A stretch of 64,000 nt of DNA from Agelaius tricolor (taxonomy: Eukaryota; Chordata; Aves; Passeriformes; Icteridae), in contig JALJCS010000034.1 of assembly GCA_023055355.1 (NCBI GenBank), forward strand, positions 2,494,001-2,558,000, given 5' to 3'. The position numbers and the translations under genes are program-made. Positions 13,201 to 27,346 of this stretch are shown here, piece after piece. The notes under the pieces are model-generated. The model saw nothing but the letters and a program-made list of their open reading frames with translations, was not told the DNA's origin and did not search any database. Each line of letters starts with the position of its first letter. The stretch's first letter is position 1.

Positions 13201-14440
13201 CATTTGAAATCACAGTTTTCATGATCACTTTCTATGGACAGGGTAAAAACAGAATTATTTGATATATGTGACACAGAAAAAGAGCTGCAACCTATAGTAA
13301 CTGTAAGCCCCAGCCTTGAAGTGGCACATCTCTGATTAGCACAACAACAAAAAGCACATTTTAGATCATTTGAAGAGATGCAAACCCACCTCTTAGCCCA
13401 TATATAAATACTGTAAGTCATAAAACCCAGTAGCATGTTTGAGGAAATTTTAATTACAAGCAAGTTTTAGCATCTAAAACCTGCGCAAAATTGACTTCAG
13501 GACTTAAAGGCTAGCATGATTAATAGCTGCCCATTGAAAAACTTGCAACTCTTAAACCGCTCAGAACAGCTACTAAAGCATATTTTATTAGTTTTTCATT
13601 ATTACAACCACCACACTGTTCCTGTCCAAAGCAGAGAGTGCAGAAGGTCACTGCTGCAAGTACAAAATGGAGTCAGCACCTTCGTGGCTGCATGCACCAC
13701 TGCCTGAAACAACACTTGCAGCACAGTCTCTTAGGTTCCAAATTTTCTTACACATCATAAGCCCAGATCAACATCAAACCATTGCACAACACCTTGCAGC
13801 TTTAATTAGTACTGCATATAATTCTGGATATTCCGGTAAAGTGTTAAAATACAAGCTTTTAAATATTGCCATCTCCTAAACCTCTGATGTAAAGTCAATA
13901 AAATTGACTGCCCAATTTCACTAGTTTAGCTGTTTCAAAAAGAAAAATACCAGCACTCACATCTTCAAGTCCTCAGAGACTCTACCAAATACATTCAAAA
14001 CTCCCATTCTCCTCCTTTGATAAGGAACAATATTTTTAGTTCACATCATTTTGCATTAAGAACTTCTCTAATCTTTGCAACACGCAGCACATGAATCAGC
14101 CTTCAAAAGGAATGCTGCAAAATTAGTCCATAATTTTGTCTTCACAAATTATATTCTTTTCAGGCAAAGAGATACTGCTAATTTCTCATACTGTCTCTTT
14201 ATTAGGTCATAAAATATAAATAACACATGATGCTTCCTCATTAAAAGTCTCCATTCTATTCCTGATCCCTGCACATTCAAACAAAACACTAGGTTTTCTG
14301 CCTTGGACTGAGGAAATAAGAGTACAAGGCAGAGCCAGCAAAAAGAATTAATGCATGGCAGGAGTTTCAAATAGACAGATATATGGATATTTCTAAGTAA
14401 AAATTTCAAAATTCTGTATTTAAATCTATATTTAAGTTTT
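10240..14440. other. AT-rich non-coding stretch
   Basis: No gene was recognised. A small hairpin-forming stretch lies near 10,693-10,733, where CAACAGTT and AACTGTTG can pair. A donor-like GTGAGT on the minus strand at about 13,963 follows an open frame but lacks a good acceptor. Confidence 0.45.
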
Positions 14441-14442
14441 AC

Positions 14443-14532
14443 CTTGAAAATCATTAACAGCTGATCAGCAGGGAAGAAAACTCCTGGCTGATATACTTTC
14501 AGGGACTGCCTTCCAAAGAAGGTTTCAGAGAT
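14443..14532 (-). other. Candidate 90-bp coding exon, minus strand
   Basis: On the minus strand a pyrimidine-rich tract ending in TTGCAG precedes this segment, and CAAG|GTAAAA follows it. The 90 bases form exactly 30 codons with no stop in the frame that starts at the acceptor, so skipping it would keep the frame. The peptide begins ISETFFGRQSLK and ends LLMIFK. I do not recognise a family. Its orientation agrees with the promoter at 44.8 kb. A segment of this length that is open and splice-flanked can arise by chance in 64 kb, so it is only a lead. Confidence 0.2.
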
Positions 14533-15936
14533 CTGCAAAGGCAACCTTAACATAAAAGGGGAAAACAGTAGAAAGCAGTAGAAAAATTTATCTTACAAGA
14601 TCATCTTCTCTTTAGGTTAGGGTTTTGCTTTTTTCCTCACTGAAGAAAGACAGGCAAGACCTATATACCAAGTATCACTAAGTACCAGGCTATCTACAGA
14701 ATTTGCCTATTGGCATTACAAACTTATTCATGCCTTTGTATATCAAGATGCTTATCAGCTGGCTGAACACAGTCAAGCTAACTTACTGTATTCAGGGAAA
14801 AATTCACTTTCTTTCTAGCTGCTCAGTCTCCTCCTTTTGTCTCCTGGCTCTCTTATTATCTTCCAGCAAAATCAAAGCTCAGGCTGATCAAATCATGTTT
14901 GTAGTTTTCACTTAGACTTTGGTAGGCTGAAAGTACCATAGCAATCTATTTGAACAGATTATCATCTTTAACTACTTCAAATGTTTTTCCTACAACTTAC
15001 CAACCATTGCGCCTTTCAAAAACAATTAAAATCAAAAAATTACAGGCCTGCAATATTCAACAAGTTAATAAGTCATGTCCTTATTATATTTATATAAGTC
15101 ATTTCCTAGGATACCCTTTAGTGAGCATTGAAAACAATTTTGATTTGTTTGTTTGTAGAGAAGAAAGGTAACAGAAACATTAAGTAGTCATCCATTTTCA
15201 CCACAGTACCAGTGTTATTTCAGTTTGATTTTATGCTGAATCACACACACCATTTTGTAATAACTTGATCCTCTGTAAGTTTTCAGTTCAGTCACCCTTT
15301 CCTCACCCTGAAAAACACCATAGGAGCTCCAGCTGACACAGCAATCTGTAACCAGAACCAGACTTCTTCCAAAGGATGCATGATGTAAAAACGGCGTAAT
15401 GGAGCTCCCCATAAACTAACCAACACCCTCATCCACTATCACTGCTATTTGCAGGTCCCTTTTTAAAGCCTTGTACCAAACAAGACCTTAAAAGTAAAGT
15501 ATCTCCTGAGAATAAAGGCACTTAGAGGTGAGCTATTCTATTTAGAGACAGATAATGAAAAATTAAATGGTGGCTTGCCTTGAAGGTGTTCCCTTCAGCT
15601 GAAAAAAATAGCAACCAAGCAGAACAGTTTTGTCTTCCCTTCAGCTGAGAGATTTCCCAGTCAAGAAAACTCCAAAATGATTCATGTAGTTTCCCAGTAT
15701 TCATTCCCAGATCACATTCAGAAGTGACTGCACCAGCTAGTGTTTCAAGACACCTGCTACACACAAACAACTGTGAGGACAAATTCAGCCACGACTGTGA
15801 CCCCATGGATTCTGAGCAAGTGGAGCTCAGCTAGACATTAGCATCAGTCACTACTTACTTAGAAATTTATTTACACAGCAGATTGCTTTCTCTAATCTCC
15901 AGGAATGAAAACACATGAACCTGTAAGCTGTCATTT

Positions 15937-15961
15937 CAAACAAAACAAAACAAAACAAAAA
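15937..15961. repeat. (CAAAA)n microsatellite
   Basis: About five CAAAA units in a row are visible directly. Confidence 0.9.
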
Positions 15962-16434
15962 CCCCAAGTAACTGAGTGGCACAGCTCAATTCACATGGAG
16001 CTCCTATACACAAGTCAGTAGTAAAGCCAGGCTAGGGAGGTAGTTTGCTGGGAACACCAGTTCCTTAAAGAAAGGAACGAAGGTAGGACACAGGAACCAG
16101 TTTCAAAAAATATTGCAGTTTATTCCTCCATTCTGCAAGACACAGTATCTGAGTGCAATAACTGGAACTTTTGCCTCTACAAGATTTATTTCCTCTCTCC
16201 TCCAATATCTATAACCATGCAAAAGCTAGAAGCAAACTTAAAACACAAAATTGCTGTAGCATCAGTTTCAGTGGACACTTCTACTATAACAGACAAATTA
16301 CTGTATTAAGACTACAGCTTTTACTCTCTAAGATACAGGATTTTATCTTAAGTTTGCAGCCCCCAACACCTTTGAATTTCTCAATCATTGTGGTTTGCAT
16401 CATATCCTAGAAGGAAAAAATATCATCAGACTTA

Positions 16435-16460
16435 GCACACACACACACATATATATACAC
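16435..16460. repeat. (CA)n/(TA)n microsatellite
   Basis: A CA run of about seven units passes into a short TA run and then CAC. Confidence 0.9.
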
Positions 16461-16939
16461 CACTTGGCTGAGAAAACAGTTTCTCTCTACTTCCCCCTTT
16501 TCCTAAACTTATATCTGAGGAACATCCAAACTATACATATTGAAAAGTTATAACAGCCTATTTGAGAGATTTGGGGTTCATTTGAGCTCCAAAACGTTAT
16601 AGTTAAAAGGTGACTGAATCAAGTCACCCACATAACAAAATACAACTTAATATCATCTTTTGAGATTATAGAGATGAAGTGCTTGGAACAAAATCCCTTT
16701 GCTAAGTTCCAGACAGTTCTGGAATTCACCATCATTTTTCTTTTGGTAATAACAAGAAGGAGGAACTCCTCCAACTGTCTTTAACAGCACTAATTCTGCT
16801 TTTGTTGTCCTTTCTCCATACAACCTTCACGGAAATAACAGGAGTGTTTTACCTTCAGAACTATCACAGAAACTAACTCCCTTGTAAAGACCCATCAGAG
16901 GCTTTGATTTTACTATTCCATATTTAGGGGGAAACCATG

Positions 16940-17465
16940 TGTGCTAGGCTAGAGTTGATTTTATTCAGAGTGGCTGGTATGGGGCTGTATTTTGGATTTG
17001 TGCTGAACACAGGGTTGATAACACAGAGATGTTTTTGTTATTGCTGAGCAGGTGAGGAAGCTGACGGTGCCTGGGAGGGTGGGAGGAAGCACAGCCCAGA
17101 CAGGTGATCCCAACTGGAGATCCAAAGGGATTCTCCAGACCATGTGGCATCATGCTCAGTATATAAAGTGAGGAGAAGAGGCTAAGTGGGCACATTCGGA
17201 GTGATGGTGTTTGTCTTCACGTGTGATGGGGCCCTGCTCTCCTGGAGATGGCTCAACAGCTGCCTGCCCATGGGAAAGCAGGGAATTCATTCCTCCTTTT
17301 GCTTTGCCTGTGTGTGTGGCTTCTGCTTTCCCTGTTAAACTGTCTTTATCTCAACCCACAAGTATCCAGGCTTTTACCTTCCTGATTCTCTTGCTGATCC
17401 TGATGGTGGGGAGGGAGAGAGTTGCTGCCTGAGGCTTGGCGGCTGCCTGTAGTTAAACCATGACA
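16940..17465 (+). mobile_element. Solo LTR of an ERVL-type element, plus strand
   Basis: The 526-bp element starts TGTGCTAGG and ends AACCATGACA, and is flanked on both sides by the 5-base duplication CCATG (16,935-16,939 and 17,466-17,470). Five bases is the usual target size for ERVL-type elements. It carries GTGCTGAACACAGGG, GGTTGATAACACAGAG, a TATA box ATATAAAG at 17,161-17,168, and a CTGTCTTTATCTCAACC region downstream. This order matches a widespread avian ERVL LTR type that I recognise. The poly(A) signal, usually an ATTAAA variant near 17,334, looks degraded. No internal region is present. The intact TATA box means it could in principle act as a promoter, though CpG sites are few. Confidence 0.85.
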
Positions 17466-20400
17466 CCATGAGGTCTCCTGTTCCTCCACCTCCCATGGGA
17501 AGGAGATGACTGGGTTTCCTTTATTTACCTCTAAACTGACAGTAGGAAAGCATGGAAAAGTAAGGGAGTTAGTATTTGTTTATGACATTTAATATGAATA
17601 ATTAAATCTCAACTGGGGTTGAATTAAAATACTCGGGGGGGGAGGAAATAATTATATGATGTGGATAAATATACTGCTGCTGAACACTGACAACTATCTG
17701 GTTGTCTCCATTTCAAGTTAAAAAGAGAGTATCACTGTTAAGAACCTATTTATTGAACAAATAAACCTAGGGAACAGTGACTTGGTACTTTTAATCTAAG
17801 AAAGAACAAAAAATCATTTTGCCTGTGTCTCAATAATAATGATTCAATTCTACGTGCAACAGAAGTCTCAGTTACAAAGGGGGAAGGGAATATTCAGGAA
17901 GAGATGCAAAATAGATACAGGAAAAAGAGCAACAAATCTCATTAATCATGAAGACTACTGAGAATGTTTCTGCTTTATGCGGCAGCAATTACAGGTCATT
18001 CATTGACCATTTGCTTTAAATTGAACAATAGATCCTCAATTAGAAGATAAGAAGAGAACTTGTGTATTTTAAAGGATAAATAAGATGTACTAATCGGAGT
18101 AATAAACCTCACAACCTTTTTAATGCTATGTCTCTAAATTCATCCAAAGCTAAAAACACTTCAGAAGAAACTAAGAGGTGATACTTTTGAACCCCAACTT
18201 GAACCCCTAGTCAAAGGATGATTCAGAAGATGATCAAACTCTCCCCCAAGTACCTGTTTCAATTAAGATTATGACAGCTCAAACTGCATATGTGCACATA
18301 CTGAGGCTCTTTTCCATGGCTCATTCCAGAGCGACCTGTGTGTCTGCTGGTTCTGTGGCTGCAGAATTCCTTGCTAACACAACCTGTAAGGAACAGAGAC
18401 ACTGTCTGTTGGGAGTCAAAACCTACTAACACCTTTCCATGCAGACAGGCACCTTGGGAAGGGTAACACTTCACTCAATAAACCTAAATTTCCTGTTCAG
18501 GTATATCCATTACTACACTACCTGTTTTGACTAATATGCAGCTTTTCACTACGTAAAAACAGTGATGAAGTACAACTAATCCTGAAAAATAAGTTATGTC
18601 TTATTAAGTTATTAATTAGGCAATAGAGCCAAATACTTAGCTGGATTTCGGCATACAGTTATCTACTCTGTATTGCACCCTGCCCTCTTCAATTAAAAGG
18701 GTCATGGGCAAATGTTTTTATAAATTTTTTTTTTAAACCTGAGTAGTCTAAAAAGTTAAAAGTGATAAATAGCCCAGCTACATAAAACCTGCTAAAAGTA
18801 CATGTTTTGCAGATTAAACTGCCATGCAAAGAAAAAAAGCGCACAACAACAACTTAATAAATATAAGGCTATCACAGTTATTTACTACAAACAAAATTCA
18901 AGAGCTGGTTTCATAAGATATTCATCCTCCTCAGGTACAGACTTATTTGGGTAAAAAGGCCATGACTGCAGTGGTATGATAGAATTATTGCAAAACAGGT
19001 ATGTCTGAATTAAATGAATGGCTTTATATCAAAATGTGAAACATAACTATGATTTTTACTACAGGCAGTCCAGGACTGAATGTTTCTGTGATGAAAACTG
19101 AAGGTGCACAGTAGTGCAAGCCAAATCCCCTGACAGAGAAACTGAGCTTGCCTCGGGATGTGAATGGTTGGCAACAACCTCTTTTTCATCCGTAGTAAAA
19201 TTGTATCTGATTGCCTGGCCTAGACCAGTGTTCAACATCTAGCTGAGGGATTATCACCTACATTCTAATCAGACCTAGGTGCTTTGAAGGATTCTCAGCT
19301 TCTAAAAGACCCTCTGGGCAAGAATGAACAGGGAAACCAGCCTGAAGCAGAGAATCAGAGCTTAGAAGGGGACCAACAAACCCCATGCACCAAAAGATCT
19401 GACTCTAAGAAGGCTAAAAAGATGAATATCTCTCAAAACTTCAGCTCGCAAAACTCTGCAGTGCTGGTTACAAACAGGCTGTTCCTTGGTCTTACTTGTG
19501 TTCTTTGCTTTCCTGTCATCCCACCACAGTCTTAAAGCAGAGCACCTACAGCCTGGCCAGAGCTTGGAGCAAGCTTCTCCCACCAGCCTGGGCATCACGA
19601 AGTCTCTGATGTGTTTGCAGTGGGCAAAAATAGAGTAGTAAGATCTCACAGCCCATGGAGAGGCGCTTCACACAGTAAATACAGTCAGAGGAGGATGCCC
19701 TCCCAGTAAAAATAGTGGCTGGACTAAACTCCATCCCAGTCCTCATTAGAATAATTATCAACGTCACTAATGACATAGAGCCAGATATTGAAGAAGAACA
19801 TACCTCGTTCAGACAGAACGACTATATGAAGTACAATTAATTCAGCACAAAAATAAACTTGAATAATACCATCATTCCATTACAATGCCATTGCACTGCT
19901 GCAGACATGCAGTTATTGTGATCTTAACTACATTTGCATACATTAAAAGATGTGAATCTCTGAAGATCTAAATCTTTCAGAATGAATGCTTTCTTTCGTA
20001 TTGAATCATCAGGAATATTACCTAACTTACGAAATGAAAGTGCTTCTCAAGAAAGCATTTTTTAAAGAAATGCAGTTCTGGGACATACTTCTCAAAGTTA
20101 ACTTTAAGACTGCAGACTTTGTGCAAAGAGCCACCAGGGAGTTAATTGAAACAGGACACCACAAAAAGAAGGAAAGTCTGGGGACAGAAAGGAAAGGACC
20201 AAATATAACAACACAGTTTAAAGGTGAGAGACATCTATAACAAATAGTGCCTGAGCATGGCCTGGGAAGAGTCATTAGAGTTGCTGGGAACATGGAAAGC
20301 ATATGAGAGGGATTGTGGAAAGAGCCCCCTGTGAGAGTGCTAGTAGGCCTAGAAGGGAAAAAAAGAGGTAAAAAGGCAGCACACTCAAACTTCAGGGTCC

Positions 20401-23322
20401 AGGTCAGAAGGGAGTCAGTTTTTAAGATTGCTGCACAGCTTCTTCCTGCTCTCCAAACAAGCCAGGCTAAGGTGGCTGGCTCTGGGGACCAGCAGCTCTT
20501 GTGCAGCTGGGAGAGGGGCACACATTTTGCAACTGAGGTATAGCAACCTTAAAAGTCTTATCCCAAATAGAATACAATTGGCTTCAGGACAATTTTCCCC
20601 TCCTGTTCTTGAATTTCCAGATGTTAGCCTAAACAATGTTAGTCATCTTACTTCAACGCAGAACAGCAACTTGTGCAGGAGTTTATACAAACGAGTTTAG
20701 GAAACTTAAATTCTCCTGGTAAGTAGCTTTTGCATTCTTCTGAGAACATCTTTAAATTTTCAGACTGCAAGAACACACATGTGCCCACAAACAGTATTTT
20801 ATAAAAGCATTCCACTCATTTAATCAACTGCAGGCTGTTGTGGCTACCCACCCCCTCCTGAATTCACTATGGCATAATAGCACCTTACAAGGGTGACAAA
20901 AAACCTTCATAAATTATTCAAAAACTGATTTCTTGATTGCCTTAAGGCAGTTGGGCAATTAGGAATATGTTAGTTGGAAGATACAACCAAAGAAACTTGG
21001 CTTTGTGCTATTTCTTAAACTTACCTGTCTCCTTCCTTTCCCAGCACTTATAAAACAATATTTTAAATAAACTGTTAAAATAAAATTTTCAAATAAATAA
21101 ATAAACCGAAGGAAGACTGGCATTTTGCTTGAAATGCTACTATGTTGGCACTTTCTTTAATCACTCGCAGTAAATATGGCCAAAGTTGCAACTTCTGCCC
21201 AACATTTATCTTTTGTTTTAAAATATTTTTCCCCATCTCCCAGCAGTAACACAGACACACCCATCTTCTTTGTTTAGCTGCTTTTTGTTTATTTTCTTCC
21301 TCAAATCCAGCTTTACTATATTAGTCTATGGATGTATCATCTGATTTCCCCTTCTCTACCAAAATAAGAAGATTCAACCTTTATTTTGCTCTAGAAAAGG
21401 AGTCTAAGCTTCATTTAAGAATCACTATGTATGGAGATGCCTAGACAACTCCCTTGCCATTAGCAGAAGTGTCAAGACCACTCACGTCAGATTCTTTGTG
21501 CACGTGCATGGAAGAGGTGTGAAGTCTAAAAGGGTAGCAGGTGAAGCAGGGGAATTGTCATCTTGTTTTTATGTGCTGCTGCTTTTGAAATGTGTGGGAA
21601 TGAAAGACTGTTCCTATGATTACCTTTCAAGCACAAAAAAATTACCAAGGGTCAAAACCAGTCAGCTACAGCAGTGTCAGTTTTAAAGACATGAAGTCCT
21701 TTAAACTTCACATTCACTACTTTCTCTTGACGTGGAAATGAAAGGTTTAGGGCAACTTTTTTTTTGTGTGATGCCCTAAACCTAACATTTCAATTTAATT
21801 GGAGATAATTCTCAGAAGAAACTGTTAACACAAAGTTACTCCTTGTAAAGCCTGAACTATCTCAGCAAAGAAAGAGACAAATTGACTCCAAGCAAATTGA
21901 ACCCAGAAATCAAATGCTGGGGACAGGATTAGTCCAACCACACTAAAAAACACAAAGAGCCCTCTGAGTTATAAGACCTAAGACAACATGCAACATCAAA
22001 ATCGAATACTTTCCACAACATATTATTTAGCTCAAGCCTAAAAGTATCTAGATATCTTTGTCTCTATATTCCCAGAGCAATGTTGTTCCAAAAGCTGACT
22101 GGTTTAACATCAAGAAACTTCTTTCATTTTCAAAGTAAATGTCTTAATGTCCAAATTATCCACATTATTATACTAACACTGACCTTTATCTTACATGTAT
22201 ATCCTTTTTTTTCCATTACTGGAAGTGATAAAGGAAGCCAAGGTTTGGGGTTGTTTTCATTCCTTAATTCATCCTCTGCAGGAAATGCTTTCCAGTTCTC
22301 ATAATCCTTCCCTGAACCCATCTCTCAGGAAAACATATAAGACCAAACCCATATAAATCCTCAAGATATACAAGTCTGAGTTGAAACTACATTACTCAAA
22401 ACCAGTCTCACCTGGTTTTGGTCCCATGATTTGTTTTCAAATTTCAAAAACTGTCACGCGTTTAAACCACACTATCACAGCCCAACCTACCATTACCAGC
22501 AGCACTTGTTTTCCAGTGGATATTCACAAAGATGGTTTCTCTTGTGGTGTGCCCAGTAATTTTGATCTTTACTCCATTACAATTACCTATTTCCAGATTC
22601 AGCACTGCAGAACTCCACCACTGCCCCAGAAGACAGCGCCTTTCACTGAACTGACATCAGTCCAAGTGGTTTTTGCTTCACTAGCATTTCTTCTAAGTTC
22701 TTACAGCAACACTCTAGTAACATCATGCACTATAATGCCACTCAATAACATCTATTTCTAGGTTTCGGTTGTATCCTTCAATATTCATGTTCTGCTATGC
22801 CTGCTATGCTATTACCTTATGCCTTCAATATTCAGTCTAGTATTTTGCAATTCAAATTATTCCTTTTTACACCCCAAGCTCTTGGTATTTGCACAAAACT
22901 GTTTCAGCTTTGCTTGCACTTCAGCTAATACACAACCTTAACTGCACTGAAAGCTGGTATAGTCATAACTGGTAGTTACATACCTGACTGCTATTCTCAG
23001 AAATATTTACTGCACTTTACTTTTATTCTAATAACTGTCTGTTGTTCTGTACAGTTACATCACTTTATCTGCTATGGTATCCTTGGGTTTCTATCTCTTT
23101 TCATGCACACTCTAAAGAAAAAAAAAATAGGCACTATGCAAATCTATCACAGTCCTCAATTTCAAGTTCTTCTTCAGAAACAGCAAAAATTCTCAATGCC
23201 AGCAAGCTATTTCTCCAGAGAATGCAGTTTGATCTCATCTTTTCAAAGACTCATCTTCCAATAAATGCATTTTAAATGGTCAAAATTTCCAAATCCTCTC
23301 TGTAGGGAAGTGTCTCAAGTGA

Positions 23323-23360
23323 TACATCTCTGCTATCCCATTACATCTCTGCTATCCCCA
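23323..23360. repeat. 19-bp tandem duplication
   Basis: TACATCTCTGCTATCCC occurs twice in direct succession with unit length 19, differing only near the end. Confidence 0.85.
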
Positions 23361-25800
23361 AGGCCTAGGAGAGCTCTGTTCAATGCCAAGTAAGCCTGCA
23401 CATGTGCCATGCAGCTTTTCCAAGCCCACTGCACTCTTCCAAAAGAAACCTTCAATATCTGTGCTGTCTGCAGAGTCACAAACATCTTACCCTCCATTAG
23501 CCAGATTTCTCTTCAGCATTTTCCTTTCTCACCTCAGGCTTATTGAATAGACAGATTATGTTGATTTACCAGCAGAGTTACCATTTTGTCCAGTTCGTCT
23601 GTAGACTTGGAATTTTGCACATGCCTACCTCTACATCTACACACCTTCATCTACATACATACCACTATGCCAAAGTCTTATGCCACCTCAAGCCTGTAAG
23701 CTTTTGGTCTCTCCATGACAAAACAATAAAATAAACAAAAGAGGCCAGCAGTCTTGGAAATGAGGTTCATTGCAACTTAACATTTCTTTCACCTTCCCCC
23801 ACTCCCAAAGTAAAATGGGGTATGACTGTCACCAGCATGGGTTACATGAAGCTTCTAGTGACTCATTTTCTAACCATGAGTAAGAGGGGTGGAGAATCTC
23901 ACAGGAAAATATTGGGGTGATTTCTGAATATTCTCTTTTTAAAAGTCAGCAGTCATACTCCTCTAGATACCAAAAATCCAAGTATCCAACTAGAAATTTA
24001 AGGCAGTAAACATTCAAAGCCACAGAATAGGATGTGACACTTGTTCTCACAGCAAAGCAGTGAAGTCTCAGCTGACAGAACTCAAGGGTACTACCATAGT
24101 AAGAAAGCCCTGAATCTCAAATGGTGGCTTGTCACTTGTCTTAAGCAACAGTAAAGAAAATAACAACAAAACGTGAAAGCAGTAGCTACAAATCGGTATT
24201 TCCATCCTCTTCAATTGTAAAATGAAGTCAGAAGTAATTTAGAATAAGAAACAATAGGTAGCACTATCTCTGTCACTAGGAGATACTGACAGAGAAACAA
24301 GCTCTGCTTTCTCAAAGAGAAGGTGAAATGAAAAAAAACCACATTCAGAGTACAAGCAGCCAAGACACAAAGTTTCAGTTTCTCATGTGATAGAACAGAA
24401 AAGGTTAATATAGCAAATCTGTTCTGGATCCTTAAGAAAGGTTTCTGAATAGTTCAGGTAACACTTAAATTCCCTTGTGATTAAACTATTTACAAGAGGC
24501 TAGACTTAGAGTTGAGAAAGTTATGATGGAACACTAATTCTATTTGGCACAAGTATGAAATTATGTCTTTCCTTCTATAAGAACAACAAATCTTTTTACA
24601 CGTATTTTCTGAAGATATTTGGTCTTCCTGTTTTCACTGTTAAGCACTACTGTTATTCACACATACTTAAGTAGCTACAAATATTTTTACTCATTTTACA
24701 TGCTCTCTCAGTCTTCCTAACATAGCTTGTAGTAACATTGTGTGACTCCTAAAGAAACACAGCATCTTTCTCTTTTCCATTGAGCACCTTATCCTATTCA
24801 TAATGGAAAAGAGATGGAGCAGTAGCTGCTATACTCTGCTTCTTTCTACTAATATATCATACTCAAAAAAGGGGGGAGGGCAAGTAAAGTAGCAGTTGCA
24901 TACAACCATAACATGTCTTTTATCAGCACTAGACCTTCTCTACAGAGAAGATGCAAACAAGAACACTATCAAAATGCTACATGAATTCAAAAGCAAATGT
25001 CTTTTTCTACAGAACCCAGAGTCTATGGACACAATTACTTTAGCAGACAATTACTTTACACAAGACTAAGCTTCATATTTTCACCAGAAAGCTTAATATA
25101 CACAGATACCTTTCTCTTCTAAAAAACTTTAAACTGAGCTACTGCAAATACTGAACCTGTTCTCTCAGCTCAGACCAAACCACAGAAGCTGAAGACTCTA
25201 ACCCCAAAGTTACAAGTCTATCTTTTAAAATACTAAAAAATGCCAGTGTTGATTATCTCCATCTATATCATAGCATCTAAGAGCTATCCATTGATTCACA
25301 GAACAGAACTTGACTAATTTTACAGTAGAGAACCACAAAGGCCAGACATGCTCATGTTTGAAATGCAACTGTCCCCATCTCTCCCACGAGCAGTACAGAA
25401 ATGCAGTAACTGCTACAAACAAGAGGGAACACGGCTTCTAGCACATCTCCTCAAGGGGCACAACACTTCTCACAAAGCCATCATCTCTGTGGCCATTTTA
25501 TAGCCAGCAAGTGACTCTGCCAAGGAAGTCTGGCCCCCTTGCAAGCATTAACCTAACCCTGTTTCTTGCCTACTCAACCTCCCTTTCGTAGCAGCTGCTA
25601 TTTAATTTCAGGCACAGTGTAAGCCACTAGTAACTTGCCTATAACACATATTCAGACACATCCAGTAAAACAAGAAGAGCGGGTTTGATACACACTGCAT
25701 TCATTAAAAGCCAAAATAACAATCCTACTAGTAATGTACAATTAGTTTCCAGATTATTTTTCAGCAAATGTCAGAGCTCAAACTTAGCACATCCACCTGA

Positions 25801-25813
25801 ACACACACACACA
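25801..25813. repeat. (AC)n short microsatellite
   Basis: About six AC units are visible directly. Confidence 0.85.
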
Positions 25814-27346
25814 TCCCTCTGTATTATCAACCTTACTTCTTGTCATTTTTAATCCAGCTTGATATTCCACATACTGGCTATATTTATAATGCATAGGTCA
25901 GCAACCTTCTGGCCTATCTTTGACTATCTTTCCTTTATTATTTATTCCTTTTATTTAATATTCAAGTATCTTTTTTTAACCTAGCTGCAACTTTGAGATT
26001 ACTTTGAAGACAACAAACCTGGCAACTTGTATTTCATAAAAATGATAAAAAGATGGAAGTTCAACATAGACATTATGCAGGTACAAGCTAAGTGCTAGCC
26101 TGTAAAGAAGCTGCATGCATGAGTTGATGCAATTAAAGGGGAAAATGCTTACTGAAAACCTGAAGTAATATTGATTATTTAAAAGATAAGTGGGATATAT
26201 AAACGCATGTTATATATCTTAAATGAATCCATCTGGCATAAAGAGACCAACTCACTGATAGAACTTCAAGGTAACATTAGGTAAATGACTGAGAACATAA
26301 TTCTGGTTTTAGCCTGGGATCAGACAGCAGGTAACTCTCAGTATGCCTCACTGCATCTGTATTTTTTCAGACACAACAGGAACCATCGTGTAACAATGTA
26401 CAACTTGCTTATGATGACTTTTACAAATTTTAAAAAACACTGAACAGCCTATTCAACTGCAAAAGGCCCTTGGGCAAAATAGAGAAAATAGGGAGTCTAG
26501 ATGTGCGTTCTTAAATGGAAACAAATAAGGAAATTTGGTACAACTCTTAAATTTATTAATCACATTAGCAATGTTTTTATGTACTACAGCAATTTCTACA
26601 GCAGCCTCTAGAGGATAAGAGAATGGTATAGACTCAGAGGACAGGAAATACTGAGGCATCAAGTTCTGCTATTGAGGAGGAAAAGAAAAAGGCAAGCTAG
26701 TTGCAAAATAACAGATAAGAAAAGATTAATGCAGTGCTCTCACATGGACACCAAACCAAAAAGCTGCTAAGAGAAATAAAAAGAACAGAAATAACATAAT
26801 TTTTATTTACTAAAATACAAATCCATAGTTTCTAACTTATGAAACTCATCAAGAAGACACAGATAGCTTAAGTTTCTTCCACAGCAAATCTCTGTAGATG
26901 CAGTTAGGACCAAAACCTGACTATTGTGGGATTCACTCTTGTTGGGCTCTATGTTTTACGCAAAGAAAAAAGAAAAAGAAGACATCATGGGAGAAACTCT
27001 AAGCTACCAAGCACTGTGTTACCAAAACAGCTAACAAATAAATCTGACATAACACTGCAATAGAAACCTACAGTTATTTCCAAAGGTTTTGTTTCCATGA
27101 AGAACTAATATTAACACTATTAACAGTCTCTTTAGACCTAGCTTCAGCCTAAGAGCAGTTTTTCCATGTTATAGGAGACCACATCTGTTTGTCATAATTC
27201 TCTTTGGGCTGCTACATGCAAAATAAAGCCCACATTACAGTGCTTATTCCATAAGGTCAAACAGCTTTCAGATACCTTTGTGAGCCAGGACCAGGCTAAG
27301 CACAGAAACAACAACAATACATACATATGTAACACATAATTGTCAA

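Larger units (their letters stand above)
14540..16939. other. AT-rich non-coding stretch
   Basis: No gene was recognised. It includes two microsatellites listed separately. Short splice-framed segments on the minus strand at about 14,997-15,045 and 16,855-16,917 are open in one frame but are short and have weak acceptors or unusable lengths. Confidence 0.45.
17471..27341. other. Long AT-rich non-coding stretch
   Basis: No gene was recognised over almost 10 kb. The longest open frame, 164 codons on the minus strand at 20,027-20,521, shows no domain and is read as chance. A splice-framed 47-nt segment on the minus strand at 21,025-21,071 has a strong donor (GACAG|GTAAGT) and a good pyrimidine tract, and could be an untranslated or alternative exon. 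The segment at about 17,960-18,110 has the even composition often seen in conserved non-coding elements. Confidence 0.45.

Noticed and set aside
13965..14035. Possible minus-strand exon ending at GAT|GTGAGT
   Set aside because: One frame is open but no pyrimidine tract and AG lie at a suitable place.
20027..20521. 164-codon minus-strand open frame
   Set aside because: No recognisable domain and no splice or promoter context; overlapping frames on the other strand look equally plausible.
22381..22761. 126-codon plus-strand open frame
   Set aside because: Serine/threonine-rich translation without domain; composition favours open frames.
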